Shown here: positions 44,011 through 52,747 of the stretch, piece after piece
Layout: each line of letters begins with the position of its first letter
How positions within the stretch are numbered: the stretch's first letter is position 1
From: Vicinamibacterales bacterium
GTDB lineage: Bacteria > Acidobacteriota > Vicinamibacteria > Vicinamibacterales > UBA8438
Length of the DNA stretch: 64,000 bases
Direction: 5' to 3'
Assembly: GCA_937766455.1 (NCBI GenBank)
Contig: CALLXD010000037.1
Span: 1 to 64,000, forward strand
Notes under the pieces: model-generated
The model's input: only the letters and a program-made list of their open reading frames with translations
Told to the model about the DNA's origin: nothing
Databases searched by the model: none
Position numbers and translations under genes: made by a program

Positions 44011-45510
44011 GTGTCGGCCCTGGCTCAGCTCGGCGACAATCTGGCCCTGGGCTTCAGCGCGGCCCTCGCGCCGCTGAACCTGCTGCTCGGCCTGGCGGGC
44101 GTCATCATGGGTACCGCCATCGGCGTCCTGCCAGGCATCGGTCCGGCGCTCACCATTTCTCTCCTGTTACCGCTGACCTTCGGAATGGACCCGGTCGGTG
44201 CGTTCATTCTGTTCGGCGGCATTTACTACGGCGCGATGTACGGCGGGTCGACCACCTCGATTCTCGTGCGCATGCCGGGGGAGGCCTCCAGTGTCATGAC
44301 GGCACTTGACGGCTACGCAATGACGCGCCAGGGCCGTGGCGGCGCGGCGCTGGCCACGGCCGCCATCGGGTCCTTTGTCGCCGGCACGTTCGCGACCGTG
44401 ATGCTCATGCTCATGGCGCCGGCACTGGTTGAGGTCGCGCTGGGGTTTGGCCCGACAGAGTACTTCGCGCTCATGATGCTGGCGCTCACGGCGTTGAGTG
44501 GGATGGCCGGACACGCGCCCGCCAAGGGCGCGTTCGCGACGTTCTTGGGGTTGGCGATCGGAACTATCGGGATCGACCTCCAGACGGGACAGGCGCGCTT
44601 CACGTTCGGCGTTCCGGGGCTACTGGGCGGCCTGAACGTGGTCATCGTCACCGTCGGACTCTTCGCGGTGGGCGAAGTGTTCTGGCATGCGGCGCAGCCG
44701 CGGACGTCCGGCGAGGAGCCGGCTCAGCTGGGTGGGCCCGTCCGACTCACCCGAGAGGATTGGCGCCGCTCGGTACCCGCCTGGTGCCGGGGGACCGTGA
44801 TCGGGTTCTTCACCGGCGTCCTGCCGGGTGCGGGCGCCACCGTGGCGAGCTTCCTCTCCTACGCCGCGGAACAACGAGTATCGAGAACCCCCGAGGAGTT
44901 CGGGCGCGGGGCCATCGAGGGTGTTGCCGGTCCGGAGGCGGCGAACAACGCCAGCGCCGGTGGCAGCTTGGTACCCCTGCTTGCTTTGGGGATTCCCGGC
45001 TCCGGCACCACGGCCGTCATGCTGGCCGCGTTCCAGATGTACGGGCTACAGCCCGGGCCGTTGCTGTTCACCCAACAATCGGGACTGATCTGGGGGCTGA
45101 TTGCCAGCCTGTACGTCTCAAACGTGTTGCTGCTGGTCCTCAACCTGCCACTGATTCGCGTGTGGGTGCGTCTGCTGCAGGTACCAAGGTCGTTGCTCTT
45201 CGCTGCCGTTCTGGTATTTGCCACCCTGGGGGTCTATTCCCTGAACAACAGTGTGTTCGATGTGGTGGTGGTCTATGTGCTGGGCGTGATGGCCTTCTTC
45301 ATGCGGCGTCACGGTCTTCCCCTGGCGCCGACGGTGCTCGGGGTGGTGCTGGGGCCGTTGCTCGAGCAGCACTTTCGCCGGGCCATGGCGATCTCCGGTG
45401 GAGATCCAACCGTGTTCTTCACGCGTCCCGTCTCGGCCGCGATACTCGCGCTCGCGGTGGCGGTCTTGGTGGTGCCGGCGATTGTGCGGGCACGGGCCGC
45501 CCGACACTAG
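44011..45510 (+). CDS. tctA: Tripartite tricarboxylate transporter large permease
   Basis: A 499-aa permease with about 10-12 transmembrane helices. TctA signatures are clear: GVIMGTAIGVLPGIGPALTISLLLPLTFGMDP, YYGAMYGGSTTSILVRMPGEASSVMTALDGYAM and PGAGATVASFLSYAAEQRVSRTPEEFGRGAIEGVAGPEAANNASAGGSLVPLLALGIPGSGTTA (long conserved blocks, used as landmarks). GTG 44011 is the right start: the open frame extends into tctB, but this start gives the normal N-terminus and length. Complete transporter with tctC and tctB. Confidence 0.92.
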   Translation: MSALAQLGDNLALGFSAALAPLNLLLGLAGVIMGTAIGVLPGIGPALTISLLLPLTFGMDPVGAFILFGGIYYGAMYGGSTTSILVRMPGEASSVMTALDGYAMTRQGRGGAALATAAIGSFVAGTFATVMLMLMAPALVEVALGFGPTEYFALMMLALTALSGMAGHAPAKGAFATFLGLAIGTIGIDLQTGQARFTFGVPGLLGGLNVVIVTVGLFAVGEVFWHAAQPRTSGEEPAQLGGPVRLTREDWRRSVPAWCRGTVIGFFTGVLPGAGATVASFLSYAAEQRVSRTPEEFGRGAIEGVAGPEAANNASAGGSLVPLLALGIPGSGTTAVMLAAFQMYGLQPGPLLFTQQSGLIWGLIASLYVSNVLLLVLNLPLIRVWVRLLQVPRSLLFAAVLVFATLGVYSLNNSVFDVVVVYVLGVMAFFMRRHGLPLAPTVLGVVLGPLLEQHFRRAMAISGGDPTVFFTRPVSAAILALAVAVLVVPAIVRARAARH

Positions 45511-45536
45511 CGGCGGCGTGAAACCTCGCGCTCGTC

Positions 45537-46463
45537 TCACCTGTCGCCGGTGGAATCGGGGGCCGGATCGGCGTTCTCGCTCGTAGACACGCTGAACTGG
45601 CGATAGTTGCCGTAGCGCGCGGTGCTGCTGGTTCGGCTCCCTCCGCGCTGCGAATAGCGCTCCCGCATCTCGGTCGGGACCCACAGCGCCACGTCGGGGT
45701 TGCTCGCAAAGGTGACCGAGGCGACCGCCTCCGTCGCCGGCACCTCTCGGCCGAAGGCTGGGTGGTTCAGCGTGATCTCGGTTTCGAAGACCGTGCCCTC
45801 CACCGGATCGATGCAGAACCGTCCCTCTGAAGGCAGGTTGATGTTCTGGTACCCCCGCGTGAGCGTGGGTGTCTCGATTTCCACGTAGCGGATGTTCCAG
45901 GCTGATGGGTGGTCGTCACAACCGACCCCGTCGTGGTCGAACCGAAACCGGCCCGTGTTGGAGGGGAGTAGGTACGACAATGCGTAGGTTGGAATGTTGA
46001 AGGTACGACTGGTGTTTCCTAGATTGTACCGAGAGCTCTCTTCGACGATGCGCCGAGCCCGCGCCACGGCGGTCGTCGTATCGTCGAGAAACAGCGAGGC
46101 CAGACGGTCCTGGCGGTCCCGCACCCGTTGGCCATTGACCTCGAACACATCGCGGAAACCGGTCCACGCGGCATCCTCTCCGAGTCGGACCAGCAGGAAC
46201 TCTGAGCGCAACCGTGTTCGGGTGGGGTTCGCACGGCCCCGCCGAAAGTCGGACTGACGATAATCCTCCTCCGTGACCACCGTCGACAGGGCTGTGACGT
46301 ACAGCTCGACGTAGGCGGACGCGCGGGCGATCACCTCGTCGACCGTCAGGGACTCCTGCCGCGCCGCGTGCGTCGGCGCGGCCAGCACGCCGACCAGCAT
46401 CAGAATCGCCGGGCCGCGGCGACACCGGCCAAGACGAAGACCCGCGCGCTGAACATCCCGCAT
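45537..46463 (-). CDS. Exported protein of unknown function
   Basis: A 308-aa exported protein (signal peptide to about residue 35, ending APTHAARQ). The mature region is rich in Arg and charged residues: DEVIARASAYVELYVTALSTVV, LRSEFLLVRLGEDAAWTGFRDVFEVNGQ, then EGRFCIDPVEGTVFETEITL. This pattern resembles uncharacterised secreted proteins common in Acidobacteriota. Two cysteines (VGCDDHP and RFCIDPV) may form a disulfide. ATG 46463 is chosen; the frame is open upstream. Function unknown. Confidence 0.65.
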   Translation of the reverse strand: MRDVQRAGLRLGRCRRGPAILMLVGVLAAPTHAARQESLTVDEVIARASAYVELYVTALSTVVTEEDYRQSDFRRGRANPTRTRLRSEFLLVRLGEDAAWTGFRDVFEVNGQRVRDRQDRLASLFLDDTTTAVARARRIVEESSRYNLGNTSRTFNIPTYALSYLLPSNTGRFRFDHDGVGCDDHPSAWNIRYVEIETPTLTRGYQNINLPSEGRFCIDPVEGTVFETEITLNHPAFGREVPATEAVASVTFASNPDVALWVPTEMRERYSQRGGSRTSSTARYGNYRQFSVSTSENADPAPDSTGDR

Positions 46464-46567
46464 GTCGGGCAGTATACGCCTCGGAATACACCGCGAGAGA
46501 GGGCCAGGCGTAGTCAGGTCCCCGTCGTCCAACGGGTAACGAGCGCGGGAGTCGGCCGGACGCGCGT

Positions 46568-48385
46568 CTACCCCGCGTCGGCGGACGAGGCAGGAATGTC
46601 GAGCCCGACCGCGCGCATGATCGCCAAGGCGTTGCTACGCGTCACCGGCCCAGGCTTGAGGCGGTAGTCGAAACGCATCTCGCCCTCGACCAGCGTGTCG
46701 TCAAAGTGCACGTTACACGTCTGTGGCGCCATGTCGTCGGCGATCTCAGCCAGGGCGAGGTCGTGCGTGGTGACAAGACCACCGGCTCGAAGCGAGAGCA
46801 GTGAGCGGAGCAGGCCACGCGCACCCTCGGTGCGGTCGTGCGAGTTGGTCCCGTGGAACAGCTCGTCGAACAAGAACAGGGTCGGCCCGGTTCGGGCGAT
46901 AGCCACCACCTGACCCAATCGCAACACTTCGGCGTAGAAACGGGATCGACCCGCCTGCAACGAGTCTTCGATACGAAGCGTCGCGCCCAGCGACGCGGGC
47001 GACAATCGCAACTGACGCGCCCGGACCGGCGCGCCCATGAGGGCCATCACGACACTGACGCCGAGGCTACGCAGCAACGTGGTCTTGCCGGACATATTCG
47101 AGCCGCTCACGATTTGGACCTGTGGCTCGACCCCCAAGGTCACGTCATTGGCGACAGCCTCGCTAACCGGAATCAGCGGATGAGCCAGCGCCTCCGCTTC
47201 GTAGATGGGTGGCGTCACCGCGTCAACCACGTCGGGGAACGGATCCGCGGGGTGCTCGTAGGCGTAGACGCTCAACGCGGACAGCGCTTCGAATTCGCCG
47301 ATCCCCTCGAGCCATCGTCCGATGTCAGCACCGTGGTGCGCTCGCCAGCGCTCGACCGCAAAGGCGAGATGCAGTTGCCAGAACAGGAGCAGCGCGATCG
47401 GGGTGAAGATGATGTTGTGGGCCCAATCGTGCCGCTCGAGCAACCGCTGCAGCTGCCGCACCGCCTCCGGAATCTCTCCGTCTGGCGTGCTGAGTGAGGC
47501 GCGGATCACCGACAATCGCGACGACGTCACCGACTCGGCCCTCACGATTCGGCAGACGGCCCCCAGGATGACCAGTTCTCGAGCGGGCCCGTCGGCAGCA
47601 TGGAGCACGCCGTTCACCCGGGCAGCGAACTGACGGATACAGAGCGCGATGGCAAGCAGGGCGACCGTAGGCAACGCGATGGTCGCGCCCTGATTCCACG
47701 CAAGAAACGTCAACGGGGTCACGACGGTCAACACGGCCGCGAGCACCTGTGGCCAGCGCCCAACGAGCGCGGGCGTGGCCGTCGCCCACCGCACGAGCAT
47801 GCCGGGGTCGACCGCCGCCCGCATGTCGGCACCCGCGGCGGCCAACTGCTCACGCATATCAACCCGGGGCCGCAGGTCGCGAACCGCCTCTTGGCGGTCC
47901 TGCACCGTCTTCCGGTCACCCGGTGTCAACAACCACGTGGCGAGGGTGGTCTCGCCGGTTCGGGTTTGCGCTGTGTTCAACAGTTGAAACAGGGACCCGG
48001 TTCCGAACAGGTCGAGATCCTGACTGAACAGATGATCGGGGTCGGCGAACTGGTCGCCGCTCGCGCCCATGCCGGACCATCGGTCGTCGAGCCGCGCCAG
48101 GCCGTGCTCGTACCACGCGACCGCCCGGTGGACCCGGTCGCGGGCGAACAGCACCCGGTCGTGCGCCACAACCAATCCGATGAAGACGGCTACCGGCGCC
48201 GCGAGCCACCAGACCGACATCCATCCGCCGTACACCACACCCCACGCGAGCACGGCTCCGGACAGAAACGTCGCAAGGCGGGCGTGGCTGATGCGGTCGG
48301 CGCGTTGCTCGAACGCGGCCGCGTCGCGTTGTCGTTCGGCCCGTAGCCGTTCGTACGTGCCTCGCGGTGTCGATGGTGTGGGCAC
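46568..48385 (-). CDS. Membrane-associated MutS-family ATPase
   Basis: About 605 aa. The C-terminal MutS-type ABC ATPase has Walker A VSGSNMSGKTTLLRSLG, Walker B PTLFLFDELFHGTNSHDR and the H-loop LVTTHDLALAEIAD. There is no MutS mismatch-recognition domain. Two hydrophobic hairpins lie in the N-terminal half (about residues 34-75, near ATFLSGAVLAWGVVYGG; and about 200-240, near LAAVLTVVTPLTFLAWN), so the protein is probably membrane-bound, which fits the MutS-like membrane group rather than DNA repair. GTG 48385 is preferred over upstream in-frame starts because those would overlap the M14 gene by hundreds of bases; AGGCAGGA precedes it. Role unknown. Confidence 0.8.
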   Translation of the reverse strand: MPTPSTPRGTYERLRAERQRDAAAFEQRADRISHARLATFLSGAVLAWGVVYGGWMSVWWLAAPVAVFIGLVVAHDRVLFARDRVHRAVAWYEHGLARLDDRWSGMGASGDQFADPDHLFSQDLDLFGTGSLFQLLNTAQTRTGETTLATWLLTPGDRKTVQDRQEAVRDLRPRVDMREQLAAAGADMRAAVDPGMLVRWATATPALVGRWPQVLAAVLTVVTPLTFLAWNQGATIALPTVALLAIALCIRQFAARVNGVLHAADGPARELVILGAVCRIVRAESVTSSRLSVIRASLSTPDGEIPEAVRQLQRLLERHDWAHNIIFTPIALLLFWQLHLAFAVERWRAHHGADIGRWLEGIGEFEALSALSVYAYEHPADPFPDVVDAVTPPIYEAEALAHPLIPVSEAVANDVTLGVEPQVQIVSGSNMSGKTTLLRSLGVSVVMALMGAPVRARQLRLSPASLGATLRIEDSLQAGRSRFYAEVLRLGQVVAIARTGPTLFLFDELFHGTNSHDRTEGARGLLRSLLSLRAGGLVTTHDLALAEIADDMAPQTCNVHFDDTLVEGEMRFDYRLKPGPVTRSNALAIMRAVGLDIPASSADAG

Positions 48386-48420
48386 CGTCTGTTCCTGCCT
48401 GGTGATCTGTGGGGGCCGGC

Positions 48421-51159
48421 TCAGTTCAGGAGAGCGAGTTCGGCCGGTCCGATCGCGTCGGCGGGGCCTTGAAAGATTGCGTTGAACAGCAGCTTGAATG
48501 TGCTTCGGGTCTGCGTGCGGAAGGCAATCTGGCTCCCGAGCGTCACGACCGATCCCTCGCCGACGGTGAACGCCACGACGTTGGCCTGGTTCCGCAGCAA
48601 CTCGTCTCCCAGCAGCCAGCCACTCGCCACCATGTCTTCCTCGTCGGGATACCGTGACACGGTGTCGGCCACGATATCGAAGCTGGGCGTCAGTCGGTAG
48701 GCTTGGTCGAAGCGGAAGAAGACCGGCCACCGTTCGGGCATGCCGAATGCAACGGGATGTGTGGGATTGAATTCCTGCTTCAAGAGCGACCCGGGACAGT
48801 AGAACACCGAGGTTGGCTCCACCACCCGGTCACGCAGGGCGCCCAGCAGTTGTGCCGGACTCTGAAACGCGTCACGGAGCGCCTCGGTTCCGTCACCGCC
48901 TCGTCGGCGCGGTGGGGGCAACAGGCGGCGCCCGGACAGCGGCAGTACCGGTTCAATCGGGAGATCCAGCAACACGCGGGCGGCGCCGACGGCGCTCCCC
49001 AGCGCCACGAGCGTCCCGCCATCCCGCACCCACGCGGCAAGCTTGCGCCATCCGGCATCACCGACGCCAAACGCCCAGCGCCACGAATCATCGTGCCGCC
49101 GTGAATCCAGGCCCGAGACGATCCGGCTGCGGGTGGTGCCGGAAGGCAGGACGATCACGTCGTACTTGTCTGAGAGGTCACCGCGAAAGTCGAGCGACGA
49201 CACTTCGGTATGTCCGAACTCGTATTGTTCGAACAACCACCGCATCCAACCGCCCGGCATGTTGTTGGCGGCGCGCCACAACCCTACCCGCGTCGGGCTG
49301 TCCCACCGAAACCCGTTGACGTCGGGCGGCACATCCACTGCCGCGACGACAAGGCCAGTCTCCTGGGCGACGGCCTGGAGAATTCGGGTGGCGTCTTCCG
49401 TTGGCGGCACGACCCAGGTGCCCGGCGCGTGCTCGCGCCCGTCACTCCTGAATCCATCCGCCACGCGGGAGAGTGTGACCCCCGCCTGTTGCAGCCTCGC
49501 GACCGCCAGAAAACTGGCGTTTGATTCAGGCCCGATCACATACGCCCAGCGCGGTACGGCAGGCATCAAGGTGCGCCGCGGGGCAATCTCGGCGAGCTGC
49601 ACCAGATCGGCCTGCACGAGGTCCGCCTCCACCGGTTGGTCGATCTGGTCGACGTCGACCCCCATCAGCAAGCCCAGCGTTTGCGCGGTGACGTCGTACG
49701 GGGCGATGGGCGGGCCACCCGGGTAGTATCGGAGATCCGGATACACCTGAGTCTCGAGCATCGTCTTGGCAAACGCACCAGCTGGCTGGGCGAGCTGCAC
49801 CACCCAGGAGCCGGCGGGATATCGGCGATCCCCCAGGGCGAATGGACTGCGCGCCTGCTCGATATCAACCTCTGCGGTGTGGAGCAGTTCGAGCAGTTCA
49901 TAGGTCTCGAAGGGGTCACGCTGGTCAGCGCTGATCACGAAGGCATACGGTGCCTCGTCCCGCGTCACCCAGTCACGGTGGACCTTGTAGTAGTTCTCCA
50001 TCCACGCGGTGCGGTTCTTCGAGACCTGCTCCAGCGCGGCAAACACCGCCGTGTACCCGTAGTCGACGATGTCGCCCAGCCGCCAGACGCCCTTGTCGTA
50101 CGGTACCGGGAAGTTCACTCGCGCATTTTGCGGTCCCAGGGGCACCTCGATACCGGCCGGGTTCACGAACGGGTCGGCGAGCCGGGCGCTGGCGATCTCG
50201 GTCAAGATCCGCGGTTGCCCGTGGTAGAGCATGTATTGCCGGGCCGGGGCCCACAGGTCGTATTGCTCGCCGTACACCACCCCGCCCTGGCCCTCCGAGA
50301 CCAGGGCCGAGGCCATCGCCGCGCCGACCTGGGCCTGCCCCTCGAGCAACAGCGGATGGATGTTCGGGTCGTGCGGGTCCTTGTACGGGGGCACAAAGAT
50401 GCGGGCGCCGCTGGGTCCCATCTGGTGCATGTCGTGGGTCACCTGCGGCTTCAGTTCGCGGTGAATATCCAGCGCCAGGCGGGTTTCGGCCTGGGTAAAC
50501 ATGAACCAATCGCGGTTGTCGTCGTGACCCGTGTAGTGGTGATACAGGTCCGGGTAGGTGCGGCTATACCCCGTGTCCTTCGTGTCGTACCAGTGGTCAA
50601 TGACGAGCACCTGACCGTCTGGGTTTTGCGACGGCACGACCAGCAACACGACGTTGTCGAGCATTTCGGCAATCTCGGGAGACGCGTCGGTGGCAAAACG
50701 GTGGGCAATCTTGATGAGCGTCTGGGTGTTGCCGACCTCGGTCGAGTGAATCGTCGCGTAGAGAAAATAGAACGGCACCCCTTCCTGGGCCAGGGCCAGG
50801 GCGTCGGCCTCGGACAGACCGCGGGGATCGTTCAAACGGTGGTTAATCTCGACCAGCCGGTCCATCCGCGCGAGGTTGGCGGGCGAACTGATCGTCGCGA
50901 GCACGTAGGGGTTGCCAAGCGTGGTCGTCCCCCGACGTTCGTACTCGATACGATCTGACTGGTTCGCCAGCAACTGGAAATAGTCGAGAATCCGCGGGTA
51001 CCGCGCCATCTCGCCGTCGGTCCCGATTTCGAAACCGAAGAATTCCGTCGGGTGAGGAATCTCCTGTCCGGCAGCAGGTGTCGCGACGCTCAACCACGCG
51101 CACAGCACCGCCACACGAGCGAGGATCGAGCGTAGGGAATGGCTATTGTGATTGCGCAA
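48421..51159 (-). CDS. Exported M14 family zinc carboxypeptidase
   Basis: About 912 aa: signal peptide (ending SVATPAAGQE), an M14 catalytic domain in the first 400 residues and a long C-terminal extension. Zinc ligands are IHSTEVG (H-x2-E) and THDMHQMG; a candidate catalytic glutamate is in ILTEIASARL. Substrate-pocket landmarks are VVPSQNPDGQVLVI and DDNRDWFMFTQAETRL. The C-terminal part holds alternating beta segments with a GATase-like look (YDVIVLPSGTTRSRIV, GGTLVALGSAVGAARVL). TTG 51159 with GGGAG upstream is the likely start. Such long M14 proteins are common in Acidobacteriota and Bacteroidetes; the peptide or other substrate is unknown. Confidence 0.87.
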   Translation of the reverse strand: MRNHNSHSLRSILARVAVLCAWLSVATPAAGQEIPHPTEFFGFEIGTDGEMARYPRILDYFQLLANQSDRIEYERRGTTTLGNPYVLATISSPANLARMDRLVEINHRLNDPRGLSEADALALAQEGVPFYFLYATIHSTEVGNTQTLIKIAHRFATDASPEIAEMLDNVVLLVVPSQNPDGQVLVIDHWYDTKDTGYSRTYPDLYHHYTGHDDNRDWFMFTQAETRLALDIHRELKPQVTHDMHQMGPSGARIFVPPYKDPHDPNIHPLLLEGQAQVGAAMASALVSEGQGGVVYGEQYDLWAPARQYMLYHGQPRILTEIASARLADPFVNPAGIEVPLGPQNARVNFPVPYDKGVWRLGDIVDYGYTAVFAALEQVSKNRTAWMENYYKVHRDWVTRDEAPYAFVISADQRDPFETYELLELLHTAEVDIEQARSPFALGDRRYPAGSWVVQLAQPAGAFAKTMLETQVYPDLRYYPGGPPIAPYDVTAQTLGLLMGVDVDQIDQPVEADLVQADLVQLAEIAPRRTLMPAVPRWAYVIGPESNASFLAVARLQQAGVTLSRVADGFRSDGREHAPGTWVVPPTEDATRILQAVAQETGLVVAAVDVPPDVNGFRWDSPTRVGLWRAANNMPGGWMRWLFEQYEFGHTEVSSLDFRGDLSDKYDVIVLPSGTTRSRIVSGLDSRRHDDSWRWAFGVGDAGWRKLAAWVRDGGTLVALGSAVGAARVLLDLPIEPVLPLSGRRLLPPPRRRGGDGTEALRDAFQSPAQLLGALRDRVVEPTSVFYCPGSLLKQEFNPTHPVAFGMPERWPVFFRFDQAYRLTPSFDIVADTVSRYPDEEDMVASGWLLGDELLRNQANVVAFTVGEGSVVTLGSQIAFRTQTRSTFKLLFNAIFQGPADAIGPAELALLN

Positions 51160-51248
51160 ACGTCTGTTCTCCCGGTGTGTGCACGCGCTAGCGGCGGCGC
51201 GCTGGTCACCCGCGATGTCGTACCCGCGTGTAGAACCGCAGAATACCA

Positions 51249-52700
51249 TCAGCGCAGGAACCGCCGGAGGAACAGGACGAACGTATGGACGTCAGCAAAC
51301 GTCGATGCCAACCCGAGTGACACGCGGACGGCACCCGGACTCTCACCGCCATCGAGACACTGCCCGAAATCATCTTTGGTCATCCGGGCGCCGCTGGCCG
51401 CCAGACAGCGGTCGAGTTCACCCGGCGACAATCCCAGCGCCACCTCCCCCGCGCCCGGATTACAGAAACAACCGGTGCGAAGTGCAATGCCGGATTCGGC
51501 CGCGCTGGTCTCCAGCGCCGTGTGGCTCAAGACGGACCCGGCCGCGTCATGCATGCTGAAGGCGATCGTGGCTCCGCGACGCTCAGTAGTCAGCGGGCCA
51601 AAGACCGTGACGAGCGGTGCGCCATCTCCGTGCCGCAGTGATTCCAGGGTGTCCAGCAACCACCCGGTCAGGCACCGAACCCGCTCGTGAATCAGATCCA
51701 ATCCGACGGTTTCGAGGAAGCTCAGACCCGCGTCCACGGCGGGAATATTGGAGTAGTCCAGCGTGCCGTCCTCAAAGGCCGCCGCGCCGTCAGCCAGAAA
51801 ATGCCGGTCGCCCTGCACGGACGCCACCGTGATGGTGCCGCCAGAGAACCAGGGGCGGTGCAGTTTCTCGAGCGCCTCCCGTTTGGCGATTAGGCAACCA
51901 ACGCCCGTGGGGTGCCCGAACATCTTGTAGAACGACAACGCAACATAGTCCGGATGCACGCGGCTCAGGTCGAGCCGGTTCGTCGGGACAAACGCGGCCG
52001 CGTCCAACAACACATCCCATCCGCGAGCCTGAGCCAACGCGATCCACTCAAGCGGGTGCTGCACGCCGGAAAAGTTCGACTGGGCGGGGTAGGCAAACAG
52101 GTGGTGTCCACCGGCGGTTTCCCGGTCAGGTAACTCGTCGAGCAGCCGCTCGAGTCGCGCCCCGTCCACGCGCAGATCAGGTGGCGTCACCGGAACATAG
52201 GTCGTCCGAGCGCCATGGGCACGGTCGAACTCCCGGATACCGTTCACCGAGTTGTGGTTGTCAAAGGTCAGCAGCAGCTGGTCGCCCGGCTCGAACGGGT
52301 AGGCCTCACCGACCAGCTTGAGCGCGTGACTGGCGTTGGCGGTGAAGACCACCGCGTATTCGTCCGGCGAGGCATTGAAGAAGGTCAGGATGTGGGCCCG
52401 ACACCGCTCAATCAGCGAACCGGACAGCGCCGACGCCGGGTTCACCGAGTGGGGGTTCCCCAGGACGTGCGTCGTCAGGAACGCCGCATGATCGGTAATG
52501 AGCGACGCCGGGTACAGGCCGCCCCCGGTGTAGTCGAGATAGACGAGGTGCTGGTCCTCCAGGCGCTGAAACTCTGTGGCGCGGACCTCGTCGATCGCGG
52601 CAGTCGTCGTGTAGGTCGGGTAGGCCTCGAGAAACGCGTCGTAGGCGTCGCGCTCGAGCGCTGGGTCGAGCGACGTCGGTGACTGCGACGAGGTGGACAT
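51249..52700 (-). CDS. PLP-dependent class V enzyme, molybdenum-cofactor-sulfurase-like
   Basis: A 483-aa class V aminotransferase-fold enzyme. Features point to the N-terminal domain of Moco sulfurases: YLDYTGGGLYPASLI, LGNPHSVNPASALS, FTANASHALKLVGEAYPF, PLP lysine in LSFYKMFGHPTGVG, and the sulfurase cysteine loop RTGCFCNPGAGE. The MOSC domain of full-length MOCOS proteins is absent. It may supply sulfur to a cofactor or be a cysteine desulfurase/lyase; substrate not decidable. It begins at ATG 52700, 47 bp from the divergent methyltransferase start. No molybdoenzyme gene is in the window. Confidence 0.82.
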   Translation of the reverse strand: MSTSSQSPTSLDPALERDAYDAFLEAYPTYTTTAAIDEVRATEFQRLEDQHLVYLDYTGGGLYPASLITDHAAFLTTHVLGNPHSVNPASALSGSLIERCRAHILTFFNASPDEYAVVFTANASHALKLVGEAYPFEPGDQLLLTFDNHNSVNGIREFDRAHGARTTYVPVTPPDLRVDGARLERLLDELPDRETAGGHHLFAYPAQSNFSGVQHPLEWIALAQARGWDVLLDAAAFVPTNRLDLSRVHPDYVALSFYKMFGHPTGVGCLIAKREALEKLHRPWFSGGTITVASVQGDRHFLADGAAAFEDGTLDYSNIPAVDAGLSFLETVGLDLIHERVRCLTGWLLDTLESLRHGDGAPLVTVFGPLTTERRGATIAFSMHDAAGSVLSHTALETSAAESGIALRTGCFCNPGAGEVALGLSPGELDRCLAASGARMTKDDFGQCLDGGESPGAVRVSLGLASTFADVHTFVLFLRRFLR

Positions 52701-52747
52701 CCTCCGGCCAGCCTATCACCCGTTTGATTCAGCTTCAGCCTCGACCT

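Noticed and set aside
49636-50958. 440-aa open frame antisense to the M14 peptidase
   Set aside because: The minus strand carries zinc motifs; the plus frame is Val/Arg/His-rich without domains.
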